From Micromonospora sp. U21 (lineage in GTDB: Bacteria; Actinomycetota; Actinomycetes; Mycobacteriales; Micromonosporaceae): a stretch of DNA of 64,000 nt. How positions within the stretch are numbered: the first letter of the stretch is position 1; each line of letters starts with the position of its first letter. The stretch is from the NCBI RefSeq assembly GCF_018070045.1, contig NZ_JAGPYK010000014.1, forward strand, positions 1 to 64,000, given 5' to 3'. This document shows, one piece after another, positions 8,034 through 17,236 of the stretch. Made by a program: the position numbers and the translations under genes. Below the pieces are notes generated by a model. The model was not told where the DNA came from, made no database searches, and saw nothing but the letters and a program-made list of their open reading frames with translations.

Positions 8034-10226
8034 CTACCACAGCACCGACGGCATTGGCACCTCCGTGCCGTAGGCGAACCAGTCATTCCACTTGCGAACG
8101 TCGGCCGAGAACGCTCCCGAGGTCGATGGTGCGACGAAGACATCCGCGGCATTGCCCCTGGTGAAGGCGACCACATCGTCGCGGCCGTCGCCGGTGAAGT
8201 CGCCGGCGCCGGGGACCGCCACGCCACCGGCGAAGTCGCGGTGCCACACAGTCGGATCACCGAACAGTCGCGTCGCCCAGTAGCCAGCCATCGACAGGGC
8301 CACCCGGACGAACGGCGCGTCGCCCCGGGAAAACTCCGCCACATCGTCACACCCGTCGCCGTTGAAGTCGCCGACCGTCGGTACCGCGGCGGCCAGAGCG
8401 AAGCGGTAGCCCCAGAGCGTCGCACCCGCGAACCGGTCACCCTGCGAGGAAGCGACCAGCACGCGGCCGGCTCCGCCCCGCTCGAAGGCTGCCAGGTCGT
8501 CACGCCCGTCGCAGTCGAAGTCGCCGACCAACGGCACCGCGTCGCCGCCGAGGAACGAGTCGCTCCACCGCACGGTGGTGCCGACGAAGCCGGTCCCGTT
8601 CGACAGCGCCACATACACGGTGCGGTTGACCGAGGGGCTGTTGAGGGCGCCCCGTGTCACGGTCGCGATGTCGTCCCGGCCGTCACCATTGAAGTCACCG
8701 ACCACCGGGGTCTCGTTGGACGCGGCGAACCAGGTGTGCCACCGCTGCGAGGGCCCGAACGCCGAGCCGGTGGCGAGCGCCACGTACACGTCGGCGCTGG
8801 TGCCACGGGTGAAGGTGATCAGGTCGGCCCTGCCGTCGCCGTTGACGTCACCGACCATCGGGATCTCCTCGCCAGCTCCGAAGTACTCGTGCCACTTCGT
8901 TCCCGCGGCGAAGGCCGACCCGGTGGAGAGCGCCACCCACACGTCGGCGGACGTACCGCGTCCGAAGGTGACGACGTCGTCGCGGCCGTCGCCGTTCACA
9001 TCCGCCCCGGTACGTCCGAAACCGTCGTTGCCCGGACCGTTGGGGTCGGTGTAGAGCACCCGGTTCGGCGAGCCCCGGTGGTCGGTGATCCGGTCCCGGC
9101 TCGCCTCGTTGACCAGGGTGGCCGCCACCAGTGCCGGCGAGGCGTGCGGGAAACGCTGAAGGTAACGCGCCGCCGCCCCCGTGACGTGCGCGGTCGCGAT
9201 GGAGGTACCGCCGGTCAACCCGGTGCTGGTGTCGCTGACATTCGTCGTGGTCGGCACGCTCTCGCCCGGGGCGAACAGGTCCACACACCCGCCCCAGTTG
9301 GAGCTTGCGGTGCGATCCTTCAACGCGTGCACTGCGCCGACGGTGACGACCGCCGGGACCCTGCCCGGGGAGGAGCCGCACGCGTCCTCGTTGCTGTGGC
9401 CGGCGGCCGCCACCACCGTGATGCCACGCCTGATCAGCTCGTTGGCTGCGGCGTCGACGACGGTGCTGGGCGCGGAACGAAAGCTGAAGTTGGCCACGGC
9501 CGGGCGGATCGCGTTGACGGCGAGCCAGTCCACGGCCGCGAGAAGTGCCGCCGTGGTGCCGGCGCGGCAACCGATCCGCACCGAGTGCAGGCGGACACCC
9601 TTGGCCATCCCGTGGACCCGACCGCCGACCACCCCCGCCATCGTCGTGCCGTGGCCGTTGCAGTCGGCTGACCCGCCGGGGCCGGTGCCAGCATCGCCGA
9701 ACGAGACGTCAGCGGAGGCTCGTCCCTCGAAGTCGTGGTGGCTCTGCCGGATTCCGGAGTCGAACACGTACGCGTGCACACCCGAGCCGTCCGAGTCCCA
9801 GCGGTAGACGTCGTCCATTCCCCGGCGCTGGTCGCTCAGGTCCAGCCCCCACGGCGCATCCACCTGGTCGCCGAGGAACTCCAGCTCGACCTGCTGTTCG
9901 ACGTACGCGATCTCGGGTTCCTTGCTGAGCGCACGCGCGGTCTCCGTGCTCATCGTGACCGCGAAGCCGCGCAGAACGTGCTGGTAGGTGAACTCCAGCT
10001 CCCCCGGATAGGTCGCCAGCAGCCGTTTGGCGGTCTGCTCGACGTTCTCCTCAGCGGACTTCGGTTTCGCCAGGACCACGACGTGGCGGTCCTTGGCAAC
10101 GTCCTCGGCCGCCGGCCGGAACTTCTCTTCGGCTGCGGCGGCCGACGGCCCGGGAGTGAGCAGGGCCAGGACCGTCAGTACGACGGTGGCCAGGGGAAGT
10201 CCGCGTCCTCGTCGTGCGGTCGACAT
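8034..10226 (-). CDS. Secreted S8 (subtilisin-like) peptidase with FG-GAP repeats
   Basis: A 730-residue exported protein: signal peptide (1-32), inhibitor I9 propeptide (about 47-115), S8 domain (about 125-380) and six C-terminal FG-GAP/VCBS repeats (about 405-730). Catalytic Asp156 (VFDSG), His192 (NGHGT) and Ser342 (GGTSIATAH) are present. The oxyanion-hole Asn of the AAGN motif is replaced by His277 (AAAGHSNEDAC), which may weaken catalysis. Each repeat carries a calcium-type DxNGDGxxD loop and is closely related to the repeats in the GH172 protein at 45630-48927. ATG 10226 has CGGAGG upstream. Confidence 0.88.
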   Translation of the reverse strand: MSTARRGRGLPLATVVLTVLALLTPGPSAAAAEEKFRPAAEDVAKDRHVVVLAKPKSAEENVEQTAKRLLATYPGELEFTYQHVLRGFAVTMSTETARALSKEPEIAYVEQQVELEFLGDQVDAPWGLDLSDQRRGMDDVYRWDSDGSGVHAYVFDSGIRQSHHDFEGRASADVSFGDAGTGPGGSADCNGHGTTMAGVVGGRVHGMAKGVRLHSVRIGCRAGTTAALLAAVDWLAVNAIRPAVANFSFRSAPSTVVDAAANELIRRGITVVAAAGHSNEDACGSSPGRVPAVVTVGAVHALKDRTASSNWGGCVDLFAPGESVPTTTNVSDTSTGLTGGTSIATAHVTGAAARYLQRFPHASPALVAATLVNEASRDRITDHRGSPNRVLYTDPNGPGNDGFGRTGADVNGDGRDDVVTFGRGTSADVWVALSTGSAFAAGTKWHEYFGAGEEIPMVGDVNGDGRADLITFTRGTSADVYVALATGSAFGPSQRWHTWFAASNETPVVGDFNGDGRDDIATVTRGALNSPSVNRTVYVALSNGTGFVGTTVRWSDSFLGGDAVPLVGDFDCDGRDDLAAFERGGAGRVLVASSQGDRFAGATLWGYRFALAAAVPTVGDFNGDGCDDVAEFSRGDAPFVRVALSMAGYWATRLFGDPTVWHRDFAGGVAVPGAGDFTGDGRDDVVAFTRGNAADVFVAPSTSGAFSADVRKWNDWFAYGTEVPMPSVLW

Positions 10227-10254
10227 CGAACCTCCGATCGAAGTGGTGGCTGAC

Positions 10255-10294
10255 GGCTGGTGCACCGGCCCACCGGTGCGCCGGTGCACCAGCC
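10255..10294 (-). terminator. Strong hairpin after the LPxTG gene
   Basis: GGCTGGTGCACCGG (10255-10268) and CCGGTGCACCAGCC (10281-10294) form a perfect 14-bp stem with a 12-base loop. It lies 90 bases beyond the stop of the gene at 10384-11484 and upstream of the protease start. There is no T-run, as is usual in actinomycetes. Confidence 0.7.
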
Positions 10295-10383
10295 GATGCA
10301 TCGCTCAGGTTCTGCCGGCGGCTCCGCCGCAGCCGGTCACGCCAGCGTGCCGGCCAGCGGTGCCCTCCGCTGCCGACGGCCGC

Positions 10384-11484
10384 CTACTGTCCGGACGTGC
10401 CGGTGAAAGGCAGCCGACGACTGCGGGCCAGGAGGAACAACACCATCCCGGAACCCGCCAGCAGCGACCCGGCCAGGGAGAACAGGGCGGTCCGGGCGCC
10501 GGTCACCGGCAAACCGCCACCGTCACCGGTTGCGGGCGGGGCACCAGATGATCTGCCGGGCGTCGGCGCCGTCCCGTCCGAGGTTGGTGTCGGGGTGATG
10601 CCGGTCGGGGTCGCCGTCGGGGTAGCGCAGGCCGGCTCGCCGACGGTGTGCCGGCCCAGCTCGCTGCCGCCGACCGCGTCGCGGACCAGCACGGAGGTGC
10701 CCGGCGTGGCCGTCACGTCGACGCGGGCGTCACCACCGGCGGCGAGTACGGCGGTGCCGGCGACGCCGCCACCGGCGATCACCTCCACCCGGTAGACGCC
10801 GCCGGCCGTGCTCGTCAGGTCGACCCGGACCCCGTCGCACCCGTCGGTGAACCGCACCTCGACCTCGTCCGGGGTGCACCGCTCCGGCTTGACGTAGGTG
10901 CCGGAGAACCAGGACGCGACACCGCTGCCCAACGGGGTGACCACGTGGAACCGGGCACCGTCGGGGAGCCGGTGGTGCTCATCGCGGCTGCCTGTCCCGA
11001 GGGGTGCGACATCTCGGCCTCCGACGCCTTCGATCAGCACCTGGATTCCGGTGATCGGGTTGGTCCCGAGGTTGCCGAACGTGAGGAGCAGCGAGGAACA
11101 CTCGCTGGTCGCGGCGACGGTGAGCTGTGGCGGGTCCACACAGTCGTCCGGTGACCGGTGCAGGTAGTCCCGGGCGGGCAGCCCTTCGCGCCGGATCTCG
11201 AACAGAGCACCGTCCCGCGCGCCGTACTCCCGGCCGCCCCGGGCCCGCATCTCGAACTCGTCGATCACCACGCCGTCGCGCAGCACAGTGGTTGCCCACG
11301 TCTCGTCGCCGCCGATGGTGCCGGTGTCCCATTCGAAGGCGACCGCGCCGCACAGGTTCTCGAACCGGATCTCCGGCGGGTCCGCACCGGCCGGGGCGGT
11401 GGCACCGAGGACGAGACTCCCGATCAGGAGCAGCGAGCCGACGGCGGTGCCGAGCAGCCGACGGAAGAGGACGGGTGTACGCAT
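10384..11484 (-). CDS. Secreted cell-wall-anchored protein with LPxTG
   Basis: A 366-residue exported protein with an N-terminal signal peptide (1-35), beta-rich extracellular sequence, and a Pro/Thr-rich linker near 285-320 (ATPTATPTGITPTPTSDGTA). LPVTG at 325-329 is followed by a hydrophobic helix and RSRR, the standard signal for sortase attachment to peptidoglycan. Unusually, a second LPFTG (358-362) follows the basic tail near the C-terminus. I recognise no catalytic family; an adhesin or surface protein is likely. GGAAGG precedes ATG 11484. The LAL regulator gene lies upstream on the same strand. Confidence 0.75.
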   Translation of the reverse strand: MRTPVLFRRLLGTAVGSLLLIGSLVLGATAPAGADPPEIRFENLCGAVAFEWDTGTIGGDETWATTVLRDGVVIDEFEMRARGGREYGARDGALFEIRREGLPARDYLHRSPDDCVDPPQLTVAATSECSSLLLTFGNLGTNPITGIQVLIEGVGGRDVAPLGTGSRDEHHRLPDGARFHVVTPLGSGVASWFSGTYVKPERCTPDEVEVRFTDGCDGVRVDLTSTAGGVYRVEVIAGGGVAGTAVLAAGGDARVDVTATPGTSVLVRDAVGGSELGRHTVGEPACATPTATPTGITPTPTSDGTAPTPGRSSGAPPATGDGGGLPVTGARTALFSLAGSLLAGSGMVLFLLARSRRLPFTGTSGQ

Positions 11485-11577
11485 GCGGATGTGCCTTCCG
11501 GGGGAGGGACGACGGCCTGTTCGCCGCCGCCCAAGCCCAGCACGGCTGCCAGTCCGGACGCATGAGTGCCGGAGTAC

Positions 11578-14268
11578 TCAGTTCGTGTTCAGGCAGCCGG
11601 TGGAGAGGGCACCGCGCAACTCTGCCCGCCCGGCGACACCGAGCTTGCGATATGCCCGGTTCAGGTGGTTCTCCACTGTGCGCTCCGACAGGTGCAGCCG
11701 CTCGGCGATCGACCTGGTCCGTTCGCCGGCCGCCGCGGCCAGCACCATCTGCTGTTCCCGGGCGGTCAGCCGGCCCACCGCCGTGCGTCGACGCAGCGCC
11801 GGGGAGTTGACCGGTTCGTCGATCCGGGCCAGGTGGACGTCGATGACCAGATGAGCCCGGGACACCTCGCCGGGCTCATCGTCTGCCCGCCAGCGGGAGC
11901 CGGCGAGGTTGGCCGCCTCGGCGGCGTGCAGGGGCATGTCGTACCGGGCGAACCGGTCGGCGACGTCGAGCAGGGCCTCGGCATCCCCGGCGACGGCTGC
12001 GGTGGCGTACCGCACGATGACCGCGCCGAGCGCCCACCCGGGGTCGGGTGGGTGGTGGTTGAGCAGCCGGGCCGCTGCCCCGGCACCGCCGAGCCGGACC
12101 AGGTCGAGGGCGCCGATGGCGGCGGCGCCGACCGCACCGAGCCGGGCGTGCTCGGCGACGGCGTCGGCGAGCCCGACGATTCCCGCTCCTCCGTCCCCCT
12201 GGGCCGCGCCGTACCAGGCGCGGGCGCGGGCAACCTCCATGTCGAACAGTCGCACCGAAGCCGGACCACTTGGGTACCGGTCCAGGTCAGTGACAGCGCC
12301 GCCCGCCTCGTACCCGAGCTGAACGCAGGCCTGCACGCGGACGGCCGCGGCCCAGCGGCACACCGGCCGCAGCCCGATGTCCCCGGCCACCAGGCCGGAC
12401 TCCTGCGCCCAGCGCAGAGCCGTGCGGGGCCGGCCCCTGAACAGCGAGATCTGGGCCAGCACGAGGGCGTGCAGCGCCTGGCTGACCGGATCGGGCGGAT
12501 GCAGGCTGGTCTCGTACCCGGACAGGGCGAGTTCGAGCCCCGACGTGGGGTCGGGACGATAGCAGCGCACCAGAGCGAGGAACGGGGATAGTCCGCTGCA
12601 CTGCATCTGGCTCGATCCGAGGTGGCGGCGGGCCAGCGGCAACATTTCCACGACCAACGCCTCCGCCTCGGCGATCCGACCAGCGAGCAGCAGCGCGCAA
12701 CCGGCGGCGCAGCTGGCGGCGAGCCGGGCCGAGACCGGCCCGGCCCGGCGCAGCGCCGCCAGGGCCGTGTCGATCACCGTGCAGTCGAGCTGGTACGACC
12801 GCAGGTAGAGACCGTAGGCGTCGAGCCCGTCGCGCCAGGGACCGGACGGCTCCGGTGCCGCCGGCACGTCCGAACGACCCGCCCCGGCTCCCACCCGTCC
12901 CGAGGCGAGTTCAAGCATGGTGCGTGCCGCGTGCACATCGTCGGCGGCGTGCACGAGGATTTCGGCGTGCTGGATCGCCACCTGGCAACGGTCATCCTCC
13001 GTACCGTTGACGGCGACCTGCTCGGTCAGCTCCACACAGAGCGCGACGGCTTCGTCGGTCCGTCCCAGGTGAGCCAGCGCCCGGACCGAGGCCAGCCCGG
13101 CCAGGGTGCCACCCCCTGCCGACCAGGCACGTCTGGCGAACCGCTGGGCCTGGGCGTACTCCCGGGTCAACGCGGCCCGTTCGGCGGCGGCCAGCATGAA
13201 CTCGGGGTTGACGGGGCCGCCGCCGTCGAGCCGCCACAACGCGCTCCGGATGAGGTTTCCCGGGCCCGGCGGGCCCTCGGCCTCCAGCGCGTCGGCGAGC
13301 CGGCGGACGTGTCGCCGCCGGCCCAGGGCCGGGGTGTCGGCCCGGAGCAGCTCGCCGTACAGCGGATGGCGGAGCCGCACCGCCGGGTGGTCACCGAGGT
13401 CCACGGCGATCAGCCCTCGGCGCTCCAGCGCTTCCAGCGCCTCTTCCCCGACAATGGCGGACGCCATCGGCAGGGGCACGGGTTCCCCAGCGGCGAGCAG
13501 TTCCAGCGCCTCCCGTTCCCCCGCGTCGGTGTCGGCCAGTCGATTCCGTAGCAGCTCGGCCAGTCGGGGGACCGCCGTCATCGGACCGGTGAGCTGCCAG
13601 AGCCCGGCGCGGCGATCGAGCAAACCGGATTCGAGCGCCGAGGTGACCAGCTCGCGCAGGAAGAGTGGGTTCCCGGCGGCGGCGTCGCGCAGGCGACGCA
13701 GCGTTCGACCCTCCACAGGACCGTCCAGAGCGGCGACCAGCAGAGCGTCGGACGCCTGCGGACCGAGCGCGGCGAGGCCGATCCGGACGACGCCGCCGTC
13801 CTTCCACAGCGCGGTCAGCGCATCCCGGCCCGGCTCGTCGGTACGCGCCGTGGCGAGCAGGGTGACCAGTCCTTCGATGACGGCTTGGTGAAGGACGGCG
13901 AGGGATGTCTCGTCGAGCCGGTGGGCGTCATCGACGAGCAGGATCGTTCGACCCTGTTCGGCGAGGCGGCGGAGGCCGAGCAAACCGAGTTGCACGGGGC
14001 CCAGGCCGGCGGTCCGGCTGTCGGCGGCCGGGAGCAGCCCGGTGAGCCCGGCGAGCGTCAGGCCGGAGCCGGCGACCGGCCACCGCACCGGCAGGATCCG
14101 GGCGCCTCGTACCCGGTCGGCCGCTTCGTGGGCCAGGCGGGTCTTGCCCACCCCGCTCGGCCCGGCGAGCAACGCGCCAGGGGAGCCGGGGACCCGCAGC
14201 GCGGCCACCGTCGAGGCCATCTCGTTCTCGCGGCCGATCAGTGGCGACTCGGTAGCCGGCCAGGTCAT
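11578..14268 (-). CDS. LuxR family transcriptional regulator, LAL type
   Basis: An 896-residue regulator with an N-terminal AAA/NACHT-like ATPase (Walker A GPSGVGKT at 36-43, Walker B LLVDDAH at 111-117), a long Ala/Leu-rich helical middle region probably made of TPR-like repeats, and a C-terminal LuxR helix-turn-helix (LTAREQQMVLAAAAGERTRS onward, then SERTVENHLNRAYRKLGV). This is the 'large ATP-binding LuxR' architecture that activates target operons in response to a ligand. Its size is typical. It is transcribed away from the lectin-like gene at 14433, and both are possible targets along with the LPxTG gene just downstream. Confidence 0.9.
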   Translation of the reverse strand: MTWPATESPLIGRENEMASTVAALRVPGSPGALLAGPSGVGKTRLAHEAADRVRGARILPVRWPVAGSGLTLAGLTGLLPAADSRTAGLGPVQLGLLGLRRLAEQGRTILLVDDAHRLDETSLAVLHQAVIEGLVTLLATARTDEPGRDALTALWKDGGVVRIGLAALGPQASDALLVAALDGPVEGRTLRRLRDAAAGNPLFLRELVTSALESGLLDRRAGLWQLTGPMTAVPRLAELLRNRLADTDAGEREALELLAAGEPVPLPMASAIVGEEALEALERRGLIAVDLGDHPAVRLRHPLYGELLRADTPALGRRRHVRRLADALEAEGPPGPGNLIRSALWRLDGGGPVNPEFMLAAAERAALTREYAQAQRFARRAWSAGGGTLAGLASVRALAHLGRTDEAVALCVELTEQVAVNGTEDDRCQVAIQHAEILVHAADDVHAARTMLELASGRVGAGAGRSDVPAAPEPSGPWRDGLDAYGLYLRSYQLDCTVIDTALAALRRAGPVSARLAASCAAGCALLLAGRIAEAEALVVEMLPLARRHLGSSQMQCSGLSPFLALVRCYRPDPTSGLELALSGYETSLHPPDPVSQALHALVLAQISLFRGRPRTALRWAQESGLVAGDIGLRPVCRWAAAVRVQACVQLGYEAGGAVTDLDRYPSGPASVRLFDMEVARARAWYGAAQGDGGAGIVGLADAVAEHARLGAVGAAAIGALDLVRLGGAGAAARLLNHHPPDPGWALGAVIVRYATAAVAGDAEALLDVADRFARYDMPLHAAEAANLAGSRWRADDEPGEVSRAHLVIDVHLARIDEPVNSPALRRRTAVGRLTAREQQMVLAAAAGERTRSIAERLHLSERTVENHLNRAYRKLGVAGRAELRGALSTGCLNTN

Positions 14269-14350
14269 GGGTGCACCCTAGTCCGGATGCGCCGACGATC
14301 GACTCAGACGAACAGCGGTCGGCTCGTCCCCGGACCGGGGGAGGTGGGTA

Positions 14351-14386
14351 GGCCCAGTTGCTTGTCGGGATGAGACACACTGGGCC
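14351..14386. promoter_or_regulatory. Inverted repeat between divergent genes
   Basis: GGCCCAGT (14351-14358) and ACTGGGCC (14379-14386) are exact inverted copies separated by 20 bases. They lie in the gap between the divergent LAL regulator and the lectin-like gene, a plausible place for regulator binding, but this is untested. Confidence 0.35.
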
Positions 14387-14432
14387 CCACCGTCGACGGC
14401 TGCCGTCGGCGGGTTCTCCGGCAGGAGCCGCC

Positions 14433-14984
14433 ATGCGGACCAGATCAGTCGTCTCCACCGTCACCGCGTTCACCCTGGCTCTCACGGTCACGCTGCTGCC
14501 GGCCGGTCCGGCCGCGGCCGACACCGCCCTGGACAGCTGCTACGACTCGACCACCCCGCAGCACCAGGATCCCGCCGCCTGGCCCGCCCCGGGAAACCAG
14601 CAGACGACCTGGGCGTCGCCCATCAGCATCATCCACGGTGACACCTTCCGGGTGAGGGCCCAGGGCAGCGTCAACATCGACCTCTGGGGCACCACCAAGA
14701 GCATCGCCGGCGAGCTACCGGCCGCACCCAGCACCGGCGGATGGCCGGCACCCGGTGCCCCCCGGTACGCGCTCATCGCCCGGGTCACCACGGGCTCGAT
14801 GTGGGTGAAGAAGACCAGCCGGATCTACGGACCCAGCTCCTGGTTCCCGGTCGGCACCGACAGCGGCTGCATGCTGTTCTCCAGCAACGGCGATCCGGCG
14901 CCGCATCTGGTCTTCACCTTCAACGACACCAACCTGGGCGACAACGGCGGCGGCGCGGGGGTCGTCGTACGGCAGTGGTTCTGA
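14433..14984 (+). CDS. Secreted PA-IL/LecA-like lectin domain protein
   Basis: A 183-residue exported protein with a signal peptide (1-29, ending AAADT). The mature part resembles the PA-IL-like galactose-binding lectin family: VRAQGSVNIDLWGTT, then PAPGAPRYALIARV, then a C-terminal FNDTNLGDNGGGAG, which corresponds to the calcium- and sugar-binding strand of LecA. It probably binds sugars outside the cell. ATG 14433 follows an AGGAG site and begins a clear signal peptide; the longer frame upstream does not look coding. It is divergent from the LAL regulator. Confidence 0.65.
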   Translation: MRTRSVVSTVTAFTLALTVTLLPAGPAAADTALDSCYDSTTPQHQDPAAWPAPGNQQTTWASPISIIHGDTFRVRAQGSVNIDLWGTTKSIAGELPAAPSTGGWPAPGAPRYALIARVTTGSMWVKKTSRIYGPSSWFPVGTDSGCMLFSSNGDPAPHLVFTFNDTNLGDNGGGAGVVVRQWF

Positions 14985-15165
14985 CCAGGCGGGGACGATC
15001 GAGGAGGTGACGGGGACATCGACCGTGTTCCCACCTGGTCCAGAAGCCGAACGGCAAGTTCACCGCGTTGGTGACGGTGTTGAGCGCCTGAACGACGAGT
15101 TCGAGGTCGCCAGCAGGCAGGCCGGGCGGTGTCAGCCTGCTCCGATGACTGGGCCGGGTATCAAC

Positions 15166-15648
15166 TCACTCGGGAGGCGCCGTCGTGGGCATGGCACCCT
15201 CGGCGAGCTTGAGTCGCGTCCAGATGTTCATGTTGATCACAACGGCCACGATCTCCAGGATCTCGTCCTCGGTGAAGTGCGTAGCCATCCTGTCGTGTGC
15301 CTCCTGGATGCGGTTGTTGACGGTGGTGTCGGCGGCTCGGGTCAACGCCTCGGCGTAGGCCAGCGCGGCTCGCTCCTCCTCGGTGAACAGGTGCGTCTCC
15401 CACCACGCGGTGAGGGTCTCGACCTTGGACGGCGGGATGTCGGCGGTGCGGGCAGCGGCGTGGTGCACCAGAAGGCAGTAGCTGCAATTGTTGATCTGTG
15501 CGACGCGTAACCGCAGAAGCTGGGCCAGGGCCCGGTCCACCTGGAGTGTGGCGGTATGGCCGAAAGCTGCGGCCCCGGCGTTTGCCAGCGCCATGAGTTG
15601 CTCGTTTGACGTGGCGTTCAGCCGGACGTTCTGGATCCTGGTATCCAA
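15166..15648 (-). CDS. Carboxymuconolactone decarboxylase/AhpD-like protein
   Basis: A 160-residue all-helical protein of the CMD/AhpD family. The redox motif NNCSYCLLVHH (Cys55, Cys58, His62) is the peroxidase-type CxxC-x3-H site, so it probably acts in peroxide or thiol stress rather than as a decarboxylase. TTG 15648 is the likely start because AGGAGG lies seven bases upstream; the ATG at 15699 would add 17 residues over this ribosome site. A methyltransferase gene follows upstream on the same strand. Confidence 0.85.
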   Translation of the reverse strand: MDTRIQNVRLNATSNEQLMALANAGAAAFGHTATLQVDRALAQLLRLRVAQINNCSYCLLVHHAAARTADIPPSKVETLTAWWETHLFTEEERAALAYAEALTRAADTTVNNRIQEAHDRMATHFTEDEILEIVAVVINMNIWTRLKLAEGAMPTTAPPE

Positions 15649-15851
15649 GAGATGACCTCCTGTAGGTGACAACGAAAAAACATTGGTGGGGACGTCCACG
15701 TCGGTGGACAGCCGTATCGGGACTTCGAGCAGCCTTGATAGGCGGGTGTAGGTCGTGTACCGCGTCTTTCAGGTGCGCAAGCGGGGCGATCCGCCGGCAT
15801 GACCCGCCGTGTCACCCGACGGTGCGCGGGCGTCTCCCGCGTACGGGAGGC

Positions 15852-16517
15852 TCATGCGTCTGCCACACGAGCGGCCGGTTTACGGGCGAGGATGCGCTCG
15901 ACGGTGCCGGCCTTGAGCCGTTCGGCCTCGACGATCTGGAATCCGGCGGCTTGCACCAGGGGCAGCTGACGGCGGGTGAAGTGCTCCCCAGCCGCGCGGA
16001 TCGTCAAGCGTTCGAGCAGCCATTGAGCTGCCCGGATCGACGGCCAGCTGCTGGCGATGTGGTCCACCAGCAGCAGTGTGCCGTCTGGAACCAGCACCCG
16101 GTACATTTCGGCGATCGCAGTTGCGGGGTCAGGAATGGTGCACAGCGACAACGCGCACACCACCGTGTCGAACGAGGCGTCGTCGAAGGGCAGCTTCTCG
16201 GCGTCGCCTTCGCGCAGCTCGACCGGACGGCCGAGGTCGGCGGCGCGCTGCCGGGCGATGGCCAGCATCGCCGGGCTCAGCTCGATGCCGGTGAGGGAGG
16301 TGTCGGACGGGTAATGAGGCAGGTTGCGGCCGGTGCCGATCGCGACTTCGAGAACGCGGTCGTGAGCACGTCGGCCGAGCCACTCGCGTCCGCCGGCGAA
16401 CCAGATCTTCTCGAAGAGGGCGATCTGCTTGTCATAGCCGGGCGCGGTCTTGTCCCACACCCGCTTCTGCCGCTCAGCCGGTGTTTCGCCGGTCCGGGGT
16501 GCTGCCGAGCTGGTCAT
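15852..16517 (-). CDS. Class I SAM-dependent methyltransferase
   Basis: A 221-residue methyltransferase. LEVAIGTGRNL is the SAM-binding motif I, followed by the acidic GIELSP and GDAEKLPFDDASFDTVVC segments of motifs II and III. This matches UbiE-like or phospholipid-type methyltransferases, but the substrate is unknown. ATG 16517 has GGAAGGA upstream and overlaps the TGA of the upstream TetR gene, so the two are translated together and the TetR protein probably controls it. Confidence 0.87.
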   Translation of the reverse strand: MTSSAAPRTGETPAERQKRVWDKTAPGYDKQIALFEKIWFAGGREWLGRRAHDRVLEVAIGTGRNLPHYPSDTSLTGIELSPAMLAIARQRAADLGRPVELREGDAEKLPFDDASFDTVVCALSLCTIPDPATAIAEMYRVLVPDGTLLLVDHIASSWPSIRAAQWLLERLTIRAAGEHFTRRQLPLVQAAGFQIVEAERLKAGTVERILARKPAARVADA

Positions 16518-17146
16518 GAGATTCCTTCCATGCGTGCGTGGTGGGGGAGGGGACAGTCGACGTCGGAGGCGACTGCCGCGCCGATGACACCCATGACCGC
16601 CTGACGTATCCGGGCGGCTGCCTTTGCCGGGTCGGGCTGCCCCGCGTCGAGCCAGGCGATGATCGCCTCGATCGCCACCACCGGCGCCAGCTGTGCCGCC
16701 CACCGGGCCAGAGCCCGGTCCGGGACGACCGCGGCGATCTGCAGGTACGCGGCGGCCGTGATGTCGGCGCGAAACTTCTCGATACGTTCCTTGAACTCCG
16801 GCTCACGTAGCGCGTGCTGGAACAGCAGCCGGAACCCTGCTGGCGACTCGATCGCGGCTGCGAGCAGGCCGTCGACGCTGGCATCGGTGAACCCGCCGAC
16901 AGGCTCTTCGACGTTGGCATCCAAGCGCGCGCACATCCGGTCCAGGACCGCTTGGTACATGTCGGTCTTGGAGTCGAAGTGCCGGTAAAGGATCACGCGG
17001 GTGATCCCCGCTTCGGCGGCGATGTCGTCCAGGCTCGTCGCCGCGAAACCGCTGCGGGCGAACGCCTCCGTCGCGGCGGCCAGGATCTGGTCGCGGCGCT
17101 GCGCGCGAGGCAGGCGTCGTGCCGGCAGCGGCTTCTCGCCGATCAT
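16514..17146 (-). CDS. TetR/AcrR family transcriptional regulator
   Basis: A 210-residue repressor. Residues about 15-62 form the helix-turn-helix domain with TSLDDIAAEAGITRVILYRH, and the rest is a helical ligand domain. Its stop overlaps the start of the methyltransferase gene (ATGA), so the two form a small operon. The upstream region contains a TACCGGTA palindrome that could be its own operator. Confidence 0.9.
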   Translation of the reverse strand: MIGEKPLPARRLPRAQRRDQILAAATEAFARSGFAATSLDDIAAEAGITRVILYRHFDSKTDMYQAVLDRMCARLDANVEEPVGGFTDASVDGLLAAAIESPAGFRLLFQHALREPEFKERIEKFRADITAAAYLQIAAVVPDRALARWAAQLAPVVAIEAIIAWLDAGQPDPAKAAARIRQAVMGVIGAAVASDVDCPLPHHARMEGIS

Positions 17147-17186
17147 GACAGACCTCCGGAGCGACTTGTTGACTCCGAAGTGTACT

Positions 17187-17194
17187 TACCGGTA
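17187..17194 (-). promoter_or_regulatory. Palindrome upstream of TetR-methyltransferase operon
   Basis: TACCGGTA, inside GTACTTACCGGTAGTTGAC, is a perfect 8-bp palindrome 41 bases upstream of the TetR start. Position and type fit an autoregulatory TetR operator, but only one copy is seen. Confidence 0.4.
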
Positions 17195-17236
17195 GTTGAC
17201 TTTCAAGTACCCGCCCGGACCGGACCCGCGCGACGC

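Noticed and set aside
7749..9671. Plus-strand frame of 640 codons opposite the protease gene
   Set aside because: It is the mirror of the well-supported S8 protease; its His/Arg/Val-rich sequence is typical of antisense frames in GC-rich genes.
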